A stretch of DNA of 64,000 nt from Colocasia esculenta (lineage: Eukaryota > Streptophyta > Magnoliopsida > Alismatales > Araceae): positions 63,897,184 to 63,961,183 of the forward strand of contig CM024764.1 of assembly GCA_014218235.1 (NCBI GenBank), given 5' to 3'. Below are positions 12,301-24,283 of this stretch, one piece after another. Positions within the stretch are counted from its first letter, which is position 1. Each line of letters starts with the position of its first letter. The notes below the pieces were generated by a model. That model was not told the origin of the DNA. It did not search any database and worked only from the letters and a program-made list of their open reading frames with translations. The position numbers were made by a program, and so were the translations under genes.

Positions 12301-15300
12301 GCTCATTTAACCACATTCACACACACTTACAAGTTAAACATTAGTCAATTTAAACATGGAGTTTGTACACATAAATAAGAGACAATTTTAGCATGGATTC
12401 TATAATCATTTTCACATGGATAACACATTTATACTCATGAAAAGGTTGTTGTTTTGCTATGTACATATTATAATCATTTAAGAAGTTGTCAATTTACATG
12501 CTGTCACAAGAATTCATATTAACACATGATCACTTACACAATTTCACAATTTACACATTCACTTTCACTTAAACACAAGTTCACATTTATTAAATGCCGT
12601 GACACATAGCCCAAACCACCTTTTAGAAGGACACACACTAATCACATCACATATCTATCACCTAGGCATTTCAGTGATAAATCTTAGTTACTGCGTAGAA
12701 CCGGGAGAAGCACTCTCCATCCTAACCAGCGATACTTGTTCGCCTCCAGGATTTAATCCCAATGCCCGTGGGACATCACACACTATGAACCTTCCCGTGG
12801 GGACTTTACCACAGTACAGTTTCACAGTCCTCTAAGGTAGCAGTGTCACCCATTGGCACATTTACACATTTGTCTAAATTTTAACACACGCTTAATGCAC
12901 AATTTTAACAAATCCAATACATGCTCACACATTTACATACTTTAGTGTTAACTAACATGGTACTACTGTTCTCAGTATTAACAGATTCAAACAAGTCTAA
13001 TCGTGTTGAAATTAGCAGATTTTAATACTAATCATATTAACGTGCATTTATTTATCAATATTGCACACAAAATCTACATATATAGCTACTGTCATTATTT
13101 CAGTACAAAATTTTAACCAAACACCGATTACAGGTTAACCATCATGCATATAAATTTTCGCATTTTTTGAATTTCACACTAATTATGAAAATTCTATCAA
13201 TGGAATCACATAAGATTAAAATAACCAAACTAACATGGATTTTCATTATTCGGATTCACAGTTCATTATATACATGTATACTGACAGTTCTAATCATGTG
13301 TCAAATTCTAAAGATTTAACTGGTTCCATATCATTTAATAGAATTTCTTCACTAATTAAGCATGCTCACTATTTTTCAGTTCAGAAAATCTAAAAATTTA
13401 CACAGTCATCAGAAAATTTCCAAATTTTAACAACATGCTCTGACATCGATTTAAGCACCACAGAAAATTTCTGTCATTTAAATCCCACAAGGATAACGTA
13501 TACAGTAATTTACAATATTCAGAACCTGTTTAACATATATTTCAAAATTTTTAATAAATAATACACTTGAACGAAATTTCACAGAATTTATACAACATGC
13601 TCCACTACACATATTTCATAACATATAAAATTTACCATATATCCTCATGCACAGAAATCCAAAAAAAATGGCTTATAAAGATAGACAGTTCACTGTTCTT
13701 GCTTGAAGAACTCAACGGCAAGGGTATGGCCGTTTACTCATGTTAACGGCAACATAGTGTGCCGCCAACTCAGGATCTTAACGGCAAGGGATCCTGCCGT
13801 TAAGTTCCTGTCTGTGCAAAACACAGATTGAACATGTGAAACTTGGTGAAATTGGGGTTCCAGGACTCGAAATAAAATCCGGAAAATTCCTAGGACTTAC
13901 TAGACACATGTAGGAATGATGTGGATGGGGTACTTGCCTCTTGGAAAATCCACAAGCAATGATTTAAGCCGGAGAAGCCCTCCTCGGCCAAAGCCAAAGA
14001 GTCCTCAAAACTCCTTCGATCCGAGTTCTGTGATGATCTCCTCTACACACCAGTGTGGGGAAGCCGTTCCCGGATGTTCAGAGCCCTCTCCAGTCGTTGT
14101 AGAACGTCGGATGAAACCTCAAATTTCCGGATCAAGGAGTTCCAAAGTTGGGATTCGCACATAAAATTTTAGGGTTTTTGACAAAGAGTCAAAAGGGTTA
14201 GATCTGGCCGGAGATGGGGTGTTTTATAGGGCTAGGGTCGGAGACGAAGTTGGGTAAGGTTGGGTTACCGTTGGGGAACGGTTTCCTAAATCAAGGGCAA
14301 CATTTCCGGAGGCGTTTCCGGATCTGAAATCGCAACAGATCTGGGAGATAAACGTCAACATCAATAGCCGTCAATTCTGAGTAGGCGTCCATCGATGTGG
14401 CCGCTGATTTATGGTCAACGTCAACTGATGTTGACGCCAACTAGCCGCCAGAACAGAACTTAAAACTGCAGAAATTCTATGTACACCACACATATTTATA
14501 TATAATCTACAATGCACACATTAAAATAATACCTATTCAACAATGTAAACAAGTAAGTATTATGCACAATAAAGTTTATACATCGATGGCATACATTTAT
14601 ACATACATAAGAAATCACCCAAAGATGAAAAATCAAGGGCCTTACAATATCTGTCTCATTTTTAAAGCTAGATGGTTAGATATGTTCTAGGAGTTTGAGA
14701 ACTAGATTGGGAAATGGCTGGTCATAGGAGGGTAGGAACCATTTGCTCTCTCAATTTTTTTGAGTTTTCTAGAAAACTTGATTCTCCCATTCTCACCAAC
14801 TATGATTTATTTGAGTCCTGGATATGGTTCCTGACGTCATATTTGAACTTGTTCTTCTAACCTGCTTTCTGCATGCTGTCCTGAGCATCAAAGGGATGTT
14901 GCTCTCAGTCTAGTCTTGATATGGACTTGAGTGAGGAATAAGAAATTGCTCCTTTCAGTGGACAGAAACTGCAAATCAATCAACTTCAATAAGGCGGATT
15001 CTCTTTGCTTGGAGGACAAGTGGATTTGGAATTGTTCAATAGATAGAGAGGCACTGTGCCCTAATTTTGGGAGGACATACCATTTTTGGATCTTGTTTCA
15101 ACTTTGTTTTGGTGTACTCCTGGGGAAGAATGAAAGAATTACCGTCAAGTTCCATATCAACCATTCTTATGGCATCTGCAGATTTGTGCGAATTATTAGC
15201 TAATTGTTTGGGTTCAATAGATATTAACTTGTAGTTCAGTTAGGGGTGGGTTATTGTGCCTAAGCATCATCTTGTCATAACACATGCAGGGCCTAAATAG

Positions 15301-16910
15301 CCTCAGAAAAAGAAGGTTTCTAAGGGCTGCCTATCAGTCTTTATTATTTGTCGGTCAGGAGATTGTAGAATCTTGCTTTTGGTGTGAGTTCTTATGGAGA
15401 GTTCTCTCAGTCTTTATCTGTTAAAGAAACAAATTACTTTACAAGTTTGTAATGTACATCATTATGTATCTGATCCAAATCCTTGTCTTTCTTGCAGACA
15501 TTATGCCTGGCACTTGATATGTCTAAATTTTCTCACCCAAGATTTGCTGAAGTCTGGGGAACTGCCTCAGGGAAACTGGTAACTTTAGAGATCAGTTATA
15601 TTCCGATGGTAATGGCCTCTGAACTTCTAAGCAAGGCAGTCTCGCATGAAGGTTCATCCACTGTGAAACCACCCATGTTTGCAAGCCTCCAGAAGCTGTG
15701 TCTTTCAATTGATTGCATCACTGATGCTTTAATCAGTTCCATTTCCGAAGGCCTTGTGTCTTTGAGTTACCTTGATCTACAGGATGCACCTGTCACAGAG
15801 CCGTCTGGGGCACTTGATCTCACTAATGCTGGCCTTCAGCAGATCAATCTGCATGGAAGATTGAAGCATATTTCATTGATCCGAAGTCAGGAATACCATT
15901 TCACATACTTCAAGCGAGTGAATGATCTTGGGTTTCTTTTGCTGGCAGATACATGCTCAACACTTGAAAGTATCTGCCTTGGAGGCTTTTGTCGTGTTAC
16001 TGACACAGGTTTCAGGGCTATTTTGCATTCATGTTCTAGGCTGAGCAAGCTTAAGGTGTCTCAAGGGAGCCAGCTAACAGATCTCGTCTTTCATGACATA
16101 TCTGCCACTTCCCTTTGTCTAACACATGTGAGCTTGAATCGGTGTAATCGACTAACTGATGTTGCTATCTCAAGGTTGTCCTCAAATGCAGGCCTGACTG
16201 TTGTAGACCTGAGAGATAGCCGTAATCTTGGTGATGATGCCCTTGCAACTCTTAGCACTCTCTCTAAGTTGCAGGTTTTACTATTAGATGGAACTGATAT
16301 CGGTGACTTGGGTTTGTCATACCTGAGCGGTAAATTGACTTCATTGGTCTCCCTGTCTGTGAGAGGCTGCAAAAGACTAACCAACAATTGCATCCCATCC
16401 ATATTTAATCATTCCCTTGGGGGTACTTTGCAAATTGTGGATCTCTCGAAGCTTCCCAGTCTTTCTGACAATGGAATCCTATTACTTGCAAAAAGTGGGG
16501 TGCCCATTGCTGAGCTCCGTATGCGAGAATGCCCACTTATAGGTGACGTCTCGGTAATGGCTTTAGCATCTATGCAAGTTAAAGGTCGGTGGTTAGGGAG
16601 TTCACTGAGATTGCTGGATCTTTATGACAGTGGGGGCATCACACAACTTGCCTTCAGGTGGTTCAAAAAGCCATACTTCCCAAGGTTAAGATGGTTGGGG
16701 GTGACTGGGAGCTCGAACCGAGACCTGGTTGACGCTCTGATCAGAAGCCGCCCTTTCCTGAACATTGCATGCTGTGGCGAGGAGCTCGGCGCCAGTTATT
16801 GGGATGTGTCCCCTAGTTGGTATTGGCCTGAAGAGGAGGAAGTTGATGAACTTGAACAGTGGCTGCTAGAAGGGGGAGATGACAGTGAGGAAGACATGAA
16901 CGAGGACTAG
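3399..16910 (+). CDS. FBL10: F-box/LRR-repeat protein 10-like, four exons
   Basis: Exons read 3399-3641, 3747-3952, 4819-4912 and 15498-16910, with GT donors and AG acceptors. Their lengths sum to 1956 bases, giving an uninterrupted 651-residue protein, close to my recollection of the family's length. Residues about 35-75 form the F-box (LPDAVVETVLLKLDVPSLCSV), which in this family binds the Skp1/ASK adaptor of an SCF ubiquitin ligase. The rest is a series of Cys-containing LRRs (for example LTHVSLNRCNRLTDVAI) that would choose the substrate, and it ends in an acidic tail. Start chosen at MAVGE because the upstream in-frame ATG at 3336 lies in likely leader sequence. The third intron is 10.6 kb and filled with TEs, yet splice sites and frame are intact, so the gene looks functional. 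The substrate is unknown. Confidence 0.9.
4913..9772. other. F-box gene intron 3, part before the hAT element
   Basis: Non-coding DNA of moderate AT content without a recognisable gene. Short open frames, for example 7246-7509 and 6257-6517, lack family resemblance, start context or splice support. A G9-10 homopolymer lies near 6430. Around 8200-8300 there are repeated AGGCAAGGTGAGGCA-type words. Old, unclassifiable repeat fragments are likely. Confidence 0.6.
9773..11563. mobile_element. non-autonomous hAT-superfamily element
   Basis: The ends form an imperfect TIR: TAGGGGGTGTCAATGGATC on the left and, on the opposite strand at the right end, TAGGAGTGTCAAAGGATC. Both sides are flanked by the identical 8-bp duplication TTCCTAGG (9765-9772 and 11564-11571), the hAT hallmark. 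The 1791-bp interior has no transposase. Both ends are rich in GGATC/GATCC words that can pair with each other. It sits in intron 3 of the F-box gene. Confidence 0.85.
9829..10370. repeat. 272-bp tandem duplication inside the hAT element
   Basis: The block starting GTTTGGGTCACTTATTCGG at about 9828 is repeated at about 10100 with few differences; the second copy extends to about 10370. Both contain the same CCCTAGGGTTTCTTCCCGCC-like segment. The two copies create similar but meaningless open frames. Confidence 0.85.
11626..14646. mobile_element. solo LTR of a large Gypsy-type retrotransposon
   Basis: The 3021-bp unit begins TGTAACGACTC and ends CCTTACA, that is TG...CA with inverted TGTAA/TTACA ends. 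It is flanked by the identical 5-bp duplication ATATC (11621-11625 and 14647-14651). There is no second LTR and no gag/pol, so it is a solo LTR left by LTR-LTR recombination. It shares hairpin-forming ACGGCAAGGGATC words with the LTRs of Gypsy element B (37445 and 50365), so it probably belongs to a related family. It lies in intron 3 of the F-box gene. Confidence 0.8.
14652..15497. other. F-box gene intron 3, terminal part
   Basis: Unremarkable intronic sequence leading to the acceptor TTGCAG at 15492-15497. No gene or recognisable repeat was seen. Confidence 0.6.
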
Positions 16911-18050
16911 TGTACAGCAGTCAGCAGGAGAACGATACATATTATATCTCATCTTATGTTCTTTGTAATCTCTAACTTTGTTCCATGCCAACTAAATTTC
17001 CTTTAGCTTGTTCAAACTGCCCTGTGCAGATTTTTCCTCACATCTCTTTGCCGGTGAAGAATCATTTCTTATGCTCCTGTATTTGAATGATCTCAAGCTC
17101 TAGAAAGCATCACATACTTCTACTTTGGCAAACCCGAAACCGAGTTTTCCAGTGTGATATCTGCTTCCGGGAAATCCGGGTACGTACCCTAGTTGTTGTC
17201 CAAGTTGTTTTTTTTATAATGAGAAAATTTTAGTGCGTTTGAGTTTTACACTTTATATTTGTACTTCTCTTTTTTTTCATTGGTCAATAAAAAAAAAAGC
17301 ACAATACATTCATCTAACGAGAAGCAAAAAATATAAATGCAAAATTTTAAGTGTAATAACTTTTCTCTTTGACAATATGGCTTCACCTTCTTTCTTTGTT
17401 TCTGAGACCCATCTTCCCTCGTTTTGAGTATTAGTCATGGCATATCTAAAAACTTATTTGATCACATAATTTAGTTTTTATGATCTATGATATTGTTTTC
17501 TAGAGCTACAATATGAGTCTTTATTTTCACTTTACTGGGGCTCTTATACGTAATAAAGTTGTGACAAAGTGCAAAGCGTCGATGACCTCTCGGTTAGAGG
17601 CATTTTGGGTTTTCATGTTGAACCGTTCGAATCGTTTTCAGAAGAGAATATTAGATCTTGGTTAGATTCACTCCCATCTCCAACTTAATTTCATACCAAA
17701 CATAGATTATTCTTTACATCATTTTCTATATGTAAACGTAATTATCCATTTTATAGTTATTCGTGTAGGCTCAACCTGCCCCCTCAAAAAGAAAAGAAAA
17801 ATAATAATTATGGAATTGTCCCACTCATATAAGGTGCTCGGTGGGGTCTCGTGAACCCATGTAATTCTCAAAATAACATAAAACAAAAAACTGCTGCCAT
17901 GGATTCCCAACGCCAATCCTTCAAATCCCACGGACCTATATTTTATACTCCTTTACATACAAATTCCACCTCATTATATAACCCAAGTGTCTATTTAGAG
18001 TAATACTTACTACGATCTAAGAATAACACATGGTTTTTTTTTTACAATTT
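16911..18050. other. 3' flank of the F-box gene
   Basis: Contains the 3' untranslated region, with no strong canonical polyadenylation signal identified, and AT-rich spacer up to the MULE target duplication at 18051-18059. No gene was recognised. Confidence 0.6.
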
Positions 18051-18420
18051 TTTCTTCTAGGAAAAATTAATTGGGGGTCCTTGTCAGAGCCTGGTACTTA
18101 TTTCCTCGTCCCTGTCAGAATATCGGTTGATGTAAAGTCCCTGCTTTTCTCCAGGTTTAATTTCCAGTCCCTGCTTTTCAGATGTCACCATTTACGGCCC
18201 TCCACACACGATTTCCGTCTTCTTGGCCTCCGTCTCTTTTTCCCATTCTCGTCTTACCCTTCCCTCCTTTTTTCCATCGCCTGTTCCCCAAACGACGCTG
18301 ACGCTTCGGTGGCCCGTGAACTCTGACCGATGCGAAGTTACTGTTACATACCCTGCCAAGAACTGATACAACAACCATTGACAGCACTTACAAACAGCCT
18401 TCGGACGACCGTTCTTCACA

Positions 18421-18429
18421 CTATAAAAG
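18421..18429 (+). promoter_or_regulatory. inward-facing TATA box in left TIR
   Basis: CTATAAAAGG lies about 100 bases upstream of the embedded ATG at 18522 and is conserved in the other TIR (28341-28350, opposite strand). A CT-rich leader follows. A promoter role is inferred from motif and spacing. Confidence 0.6.
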
Positions 18430-18521
18430 GAACCCTGGGTCATTCCTATCCTTCATCACAAGCTTCCCTCGCTCTTCTTCTTCCTATCTTTGTTGCTCGT
18501 CTTCTTCATCTTTATTTGCAG

Positions 18522-18820
18522 ATGTCTTCATCTAACCGTGCTCCCCAGAGGGATGGCAAGGCACCTGCCTCACCGGTGCCACCGTCGCCCCCGGCTCCCC
18601 GGCTCTACCTTTCCCGGAGACGTACAGCCCCGACTACTGGAACGGATTTTACGTTGGGTGGACGATGGCTTTACAGAAAGCCTCTCGGCTGTACCACCAC
18701 AAGGGCCTCACCAACATCCTCCCTGACATTGGCCCTAGGGTAGAACACATATCTTCCTCACCTTCCCCTCGTCCCTCCCCGGCCCGCTCCTATTCCTCCC
18801 CTCCCTCGTCCACCGAGTAA
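18522..18820 (+). pseudogene. TIR-embedded small ORF, left copy (frameshifted)
   Basis: Starts MSSSNRAPQRDGKAPASP like the right-TIR copy, then loses frame in the Pro-rich segment near 18600. After the shift the frame reading DYWNGFYVGWTMALQKASR and NILPDIGPRVEH continues to a TAA at 18818-18820, so a single net frameshift separates it from an intact form. No known domain is recognised. Because it sits inside the TIR it exists twice, facing inward from each end. Confidence 0.55.
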
Positions 18821-19440
18821 TCGGGTTAGGGTGTTTAGAATGTCTCCCTCCCCGACCAGTTCCTCCCCTCCCCTCCCATCCCTTCCTACACCTCACCTCC
18901 CCTCCCCTCCCTCCCTTCTCTGCAATCCTTCTTATTCCTCCCCTCCCCTCCTATCTCTGCTGTCCTTATTTGTCCCCTCCCCTCCGTTTCATTCCAGTGT
19001 CCATGCTATTGGGTTACGGAGTTAAGATTGTAACAGTGCTTGTTTATGGAATATAAATATTTTCCTTATATGCAGTCTTCTGTGGGCTTGTATGTGCTAT
19101 CTATGATGCGTGTACTGTAATACTAACAGGTTCCTCCGAAGCGGTCAAGCTGTACTGCTGGAACTGTAACCCCATAGCATGGACACTGTAATGAAAAAGG
19201 GCACATACTGTAACACGGGAAACAGGTAATGTAATAAATAGTTGTAGCTTTAGTTCTCGAATTGTAACCTCCTATCATGCAAACTATAAAACATAAAGGT
19301 TACGACTGTAACAGCATTCCAACTGTAACCTCATAGCATGCATACTATAATGACAATAGCTAAGTACTGTAAAAGATTTCAACTGATACTGTAATAATGT
19401 GTTCTGGAAATGTAACCTCCTATTATGTATACTATAAAAG

Positions 19441-19810
19441 TATAGGTAAAGACTGTAAGAGGATTCTACACACATTGTAATGAGGTAGGCGTAGCTGGGC
19501 GCTCAAGCTGTAAAACAGTACTTCTTCAACTGTAACCTAGTATCATTTATACTGTAACAGGAATAGGTAAAGACTGTAACAGGATTCTACACACACTGTA
19601 ATGAGGTAGGCGTAGCTGGGCGCTCAAGCTGTAAGACAGTACTTCTTCAACTGTAACCTAGTATCATTTATACTGTAACAGGAATAGGTAAAGACTATAA
19701 CAGGATTCTACACACACTGTAATGAGGTAGGCGTAGCTGGGCGCTCAAGCTGTAAGACAGTACTTCTTCAACTGTAACCTAGTATCATTTATACTGTAAC
19801 AAGAATAGGT
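19441..19810. repeat. 121-bp tandem repeat, three units
   Basis: The word AAAGACTGTAA recurs at 19448, 19569 and 19690, and as a variant at 19811, an exact 121-bp period. Each unit contains five or so CTGTAAN motifs plus GTAGCTGGGCGCTCAAGC. The units are nearly identical, indicating recent local amplification of motif-bearing DNA. Confidence 0.95.
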
Positions 19811-19884
19811 AAAGACCATACAACAAGTATCATTACAATGGTTAGGAGTTAGTACGTGCGGCAGTTCTCCTTCAGTTGTAGACG

Positions 19885-22800
19885 CTATGAACGCCCTTCT
19901 CCATTGAAGTACGCTTTGATGAAGTGGAGGGCGATTTTTGCTCGCACAATAGGCATGTCATTCTGACTGAAGGGCAAATCTTGAATGTCCGTACGTGCTA
20001 GACATTCCATGTATTTGCAAGTAAAAATTCTGCAGTCGTCTCCCGATCCTTGTTGTGGGCATGGGTCGGGGTAGCGTAGCGGCCATGTAGCTGCATCTAT
20101 CTGCTTGCCCTTCAGGTATCTTATCAGTTCCTCCACCTGCATAAGAGAATGAACAAAAGAGTTCGAGCAACTTAACGTAGATTTCATGTTACTGTTACGT
20201 CTGTAACACAAGTGCTCGCGCTCTGTAATGAATGTAAGCATCGTATGGAACACTGGTCACTTACATATTGTGGAATGTCAGCACGATGTTTGTTTCGTAA
20301 TGAGTCGTACACGTGGAACTCTTTTTCCTTCATGCGGATGACCAGAAGAGCCCAATGGTTCGTTCCAACGTGCATGGGGGAGAAGATGACGTCGAATTCA
20401 TTTGGGGCGCGGTCCAATCTCTTGAAAGCGTTTTCGAAATGTTGTTCCTTGCTCTTATCGTCTCTGCAAGATTGGACATAACCCTTTAAAGCGGCATGCA
20501 GATATCCAAAATTCCAAAAAATGTCCGGGTTCTCTTCACGGGGGCGAAACAAGTAAGCGTTGACGTAGCAGTCAATTACGACCGATTCGCTCTCCCTCGC
20601 GAACAATAGCTCCCGGATGTCATGAAACGAGAGGAAATTGTCGTATCCTTCCACATGGCCGTTGAACATTAAATTTCTACAGGTAAGAATTAAGACTGTC
20701 ATCAGTAATTGGCGAAACTGTAAACATGGTGGACATATACTGTAAACATGGTAGACATATATTGTAAACATGGTAGACATATACTGTAAACATGATAGAT
20801 ATATAATGTAAACATCTTTGGTCGAAACTGTAAACATGGTAGACATATACTGTAACACGTACTCATTAATGAAGCACTCATTGAAAAATCGTTCAATCAA
20901 TGACTTTTCGGCCACTCCTAATGCGTCCCGGGCGACGTAATCACGTCTCTCCTCTTTCTTGCCCGTTGGAAGTGTGTCTGTACTCTCTTGAGACTCAACA
21001 AGGATCGGTTCGCAAGTGGACACATTCACTTTCGTGGCTTTGTGGTGCCGAAAATCGTCTGGCTGCGATAGAGTAAGTAAAAAAGGAATGTTCTGTAAAA
21101 CAATTATAATGTAATTGTAACGGACTCGGAACAAACTGTTATGTCTCATGAAGGGTTCTGTAACCGAATGCTCAGCTTATGTAAATTCTGTAAGGGGAAA
21201 CCATACCGTAAAGATATCTGGTTGTCGTCTTATCCTCGTCCCAGCTGTAACACGTCGGGACAATGATGATGGGGATATCTGACGCCGCTTCCTTTTATTT
21301 CCTTCTTCTTCCCCCTCCTTCTGCTTCCTGTCCACCTCCTTCTTCGTCTGCTCCTCCTCCTCCCTCTTCCTCTCCGCCTCCTTCTTCGTCTGCTCCTCCT
21401 CCTCCCGCCTCCTCTCCGCCTCCACCTCCTCCTCCTTCTTCCTGTCTGCCTCCTTCTTCCTCTGCTCCTCCTCCTCCCGCCTCCTCTCCGCCTCCTCCTC
21501 CTCCTCCTTCTTCCTGTCCGCCTCCTTCTTCCTCTGCTCCTCCTCCTCCCGCCTCCTCTCCGCCTCCTTCTTCGTCTGCTCCTCCTCCTCCTCCTCCTCC
21601 TCCTCCTCTCCTGTCCGCCTCCTTCTTCCTCTGCTCCTCCTCCTCCCGCCTCCTCTCCGCCTCCTTCTTCCTCTGCTCCTCCTCCTCCCGCCTCCTCTCC
21701 GCCTCCTTCTTCGTCTGCTCCTCCTCCTCCCGCCTCCTCTCCGCCTCCTCTTCTCTGCTCCTCCTCTCCCGCCTCCTCGCCTCCTCCTCCTCTCCTCTTC
21801 CTCCGCCTCCTTCCTCCTCCTCCTCCTCCTCTTCCTCCCGCCTCCTCCTCCTCCGCCTTCTCCTCCTTCTTCCTCTTCCTCCGGTCCTCCTCCTCCTCCT
21901 TTCGCCCCCTCTTTTTCCCCTCCTTCAACTCGGGAATGTGCAACTCCTTAAATGACCGCCGCGACCTTGTCTGGACGGATCTCCTTCCTGTAACTGAGAA
22001 CACGAAAGTCTGTTAATGTCTATGAAAGAGAGCTGTAAACATAGAGAACAATTCTGTAACTTCGTATATGAAAGACTGTAACAGACAAGGAATGAAACTG
22101 TAAAGGTAGAGTACAATCGTATTACTAAGTATTGGAATGACTGTAAGAGAGTAGGACTCTAACTGTAAATGAGGAAAGCATCTTCTGTAACTAAGCAAAT
22201 GAAACAATGTAACGACACAAAACGTTTACCTGGACGTTGGTAACTCTTCTTTGCCACGGCATGTGATCGTACTGAAGCTGTTGGGAGCTCCAATGGCGGT
22301 AGGGCTAAAATTGCACATTCTGTCTCTGGGGGGGGGGGGGATGTTGCCACCGAGGCTGCCGCTGAAATTGTTCCTCCAGTCTATGTAGCCTTCCATCCAT
22401 TGACTGGAGGATATTGTTCTGCCGGTGTAATTGGTCATTCTGCCGCTTTAACTGGTCATTCTGCCGAAGTAACTGGTCATTCTGCCGCTGTAACTGGATA
22501 AGAATGCCATGCAGAGAGTTATCTGATGGAGGGGTTCGGGAAGTGGTTGACGTGGATGCCGTCAATCGTCGCGAAGCTCTAGGTGGCTCCTCATTTTCAT
22601 TATACTCCAAATACACCTGAATTAACACAGGTACAGGTATAAGTCATATACGAAGATAACACAGTTCCAGGGGTAAGTGACACTTACATCAGATCGTCGC
22701 AACCCCCGTAGTAGGGCGGATAACTCCGGTCCCTTATTCCGGCAATCCCAACGGAAAAATGGGGGATTCCTTTCCGGATGATCTGGTTTCCATTTGTATT

Positions 22801-23898
22801 GGTGCATCAAAAACCATGCCTACATCATTATGAAATAGATAATGCGTATGAGAAGTGTATCGTAAACGTATGTAACAGATACATATGTCTTCTGTAAATG
22901 TATTCTACCGTACTGTAATAGGTTCATATGTCATCTGTAATAGAGACCGTCTTGAACTGTAACAGAGGACATATGAAAACGTATGTAACATATACATATG
23001 TCTTCTGTAAATGTACTCTATGAGTCTTCTGGAATAGACACATTCAGGAACTGTAACAGAGTGTACCGTAACAGTATACTCACACCGAGAGCGGGAACAC
23101 AACCGGTTAGGAAGATGTTTTTGCAGGAACCAGCTGCTGTTTTGAATGCCATCACCCCCGACATCAGGTACTCGTGGATTGCGGCAGCCCAATTGGCGTT
23201 GTTCATGTCATGGAGGTCGTCCAGGTATGGCAGAATGGACAGCGACCCCGACATCCCACTTGTGGGGAAGAAGAAACAGGAACAAAGAAGCGCAACCCAA
23301 AGCTTCACCGAAATCTCAACAGCAAGCTGACCCTCCTGTGGAACGTACTCCTTAAGTTTCAAATGGACATTGTGCCTGTCCATCGTTCTTTTGGTTCCAA
23401 GGATCCGGCGCAAACTGGCTTTTGTCCCATCCGTGTTCAGGTCGATAGGGGAACCAACATTTGGTATACCCATAACTTTGGCTATGTCTGAAGGGCGAAA
23501 AGTCATGCTGCATGAGCCAATCTTAAAACGCTCTCCATCGAAACGTGTCATAAGATCGACAATGAGTGAAATTGGGTAGGTCACCATTTCGCATTTGATA
23601 TACGCGCGAAATGGTGAATTCCTCATCAACTTCAGATGCGCGCTCCTAAATTGCAAATCGTCCATAACGGAACGGTAGAACAGAAGCGAGCATCGCGTAT
23701 TATATTCATTCTTTTCTGCAAAGAAAAGATCGCATCTTAAAAATGAAAACATTCATTCGACAAACATCCGTATTAGGGTAAGAAGAAACTACTTTTTCGT
23801 ACGACTTGGAGTCTGGGTTCTTCCACGAACGCTTCTTGCACCGCATCCGCCGCAATGCTCTGAATGTCAGCGCTCGTAGGAGATCGACGGCTTGCCAT
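19885..23898 (-). pseudogene. MULE-borne gene: plant-mobile-domain-like N-terminus, coiled coil, Ulp1/C48 protease
   Basis: Reading right to left, exons are about 23898-23790, 23715-23084, 22819-22688, 22616-22236, 21987-21207, 21062-20863, 20676-20265 and 20136-19885 (stop TAG). Most show GT/AG borders; the first donor is uncertain. Exon 2 resembles the plant mobile domain/DUF1985-type regions found with Ulp1 in MULEs. Exon 4 has four RQNDQL-like heptads, and exon 5 a charged 14-residue repeat. The last two exons form the C48 peptidase core: catalytic His in GTNHWALLVI, Asp in HVYDSL, Gln in CPQQGSG and Cys in DDCRIF are all present. Such enzymes cleave SUMO-like modifiers. The frame shifts at a C12 tract (22327-22338) and again in the exon 5 repeat, so this is a broken gene or has indel errors there. 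Confidence 0.75.
21270..21770 (-). repeat. 42-bp coding repeat (14-residue charged coiled coil)
   Basis: The antisense strand repeats a 42-base unit encoding AERRREEEEQRKKE and variants, with T for R in some copies. It continues rightward into degenerate GGA/GAG-rich sequence to about 21900. In the frame used downstream (RKQKEGEEE) the units are uninterrupted, but the frame entering from the exon's 5' end reads Gly/Glu strings, so an indel lies in the array. This resembles E/R/K-rich spacers common in MULE Ulp1 proteins. Confidence 0.85.
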
Positions 23899-24283
23899 CG
23901 TTAGAGGGGAGAGACGGATTGCTTCGTCTGGAGATGTATCAGAAGGAAGGGAAACTGTAACAGAGAAGAGGTCTGGTGGAGGAATGGCGGTGTAGGAGAA
24001 GGGAAGGAGAAAAGTCATGATATATGAAGTCGGTGTACCTGACGGGTGGACACTGGACTCAAGAGGATGGCGGTGCACTGCAATGATGACCATCGGGCGG
24101 CTGAAAATACTCGGTACGACAGACGAGGGGACGTGTATGTAATCACAGCCCTTCGTATACAGCTTTCCCGCCATGTTTGGTAGCCATATACGCACTCCCG
24201 CCAATTTGACCCCCAGTCCAAGCCAGTGAGCCACTCATACACGAAACGTCTTCCACGAACCGTTCGTCTTCCTCTGCCACCCA
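23899..24283. promoter_or_regulatory. divergent intergenic region of the MULE
   Basis: 385 bases separate the start of the Ulp1-type gene (minus) from the transposase start (plus). This should hold both promoters. Open frames crossing it are probably leader or chance. CTGTAAC motifs are almost absent here (one near 23955), in contrast to the introns. Confidence 0.5.

Larger units (their letters stand above)
18060..18830 (+). repeat. MULE left terminal inverted repeat
   Basis: Matches the reverse complement of about 27890-28718 over nearly its whole length, with scattered substitutions and indels. Clear landmarks are the GTCAGAGCCTGGTACTTATT segment near the end, the TATA box, and the ATGTCTTCATCTAACCGTGC start of the embedded ORF. 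Similarity fades in CT-rich sequence near 18750-18830. Confidence 0.92.

Noticed and set aside
21263..21955. Pro/Ser/Leu-rich + strand frame opposite the Ulp1-type gene
   Set aside because: Antisense shadow of the 42-bp Glu/Arg/Lys repeat.
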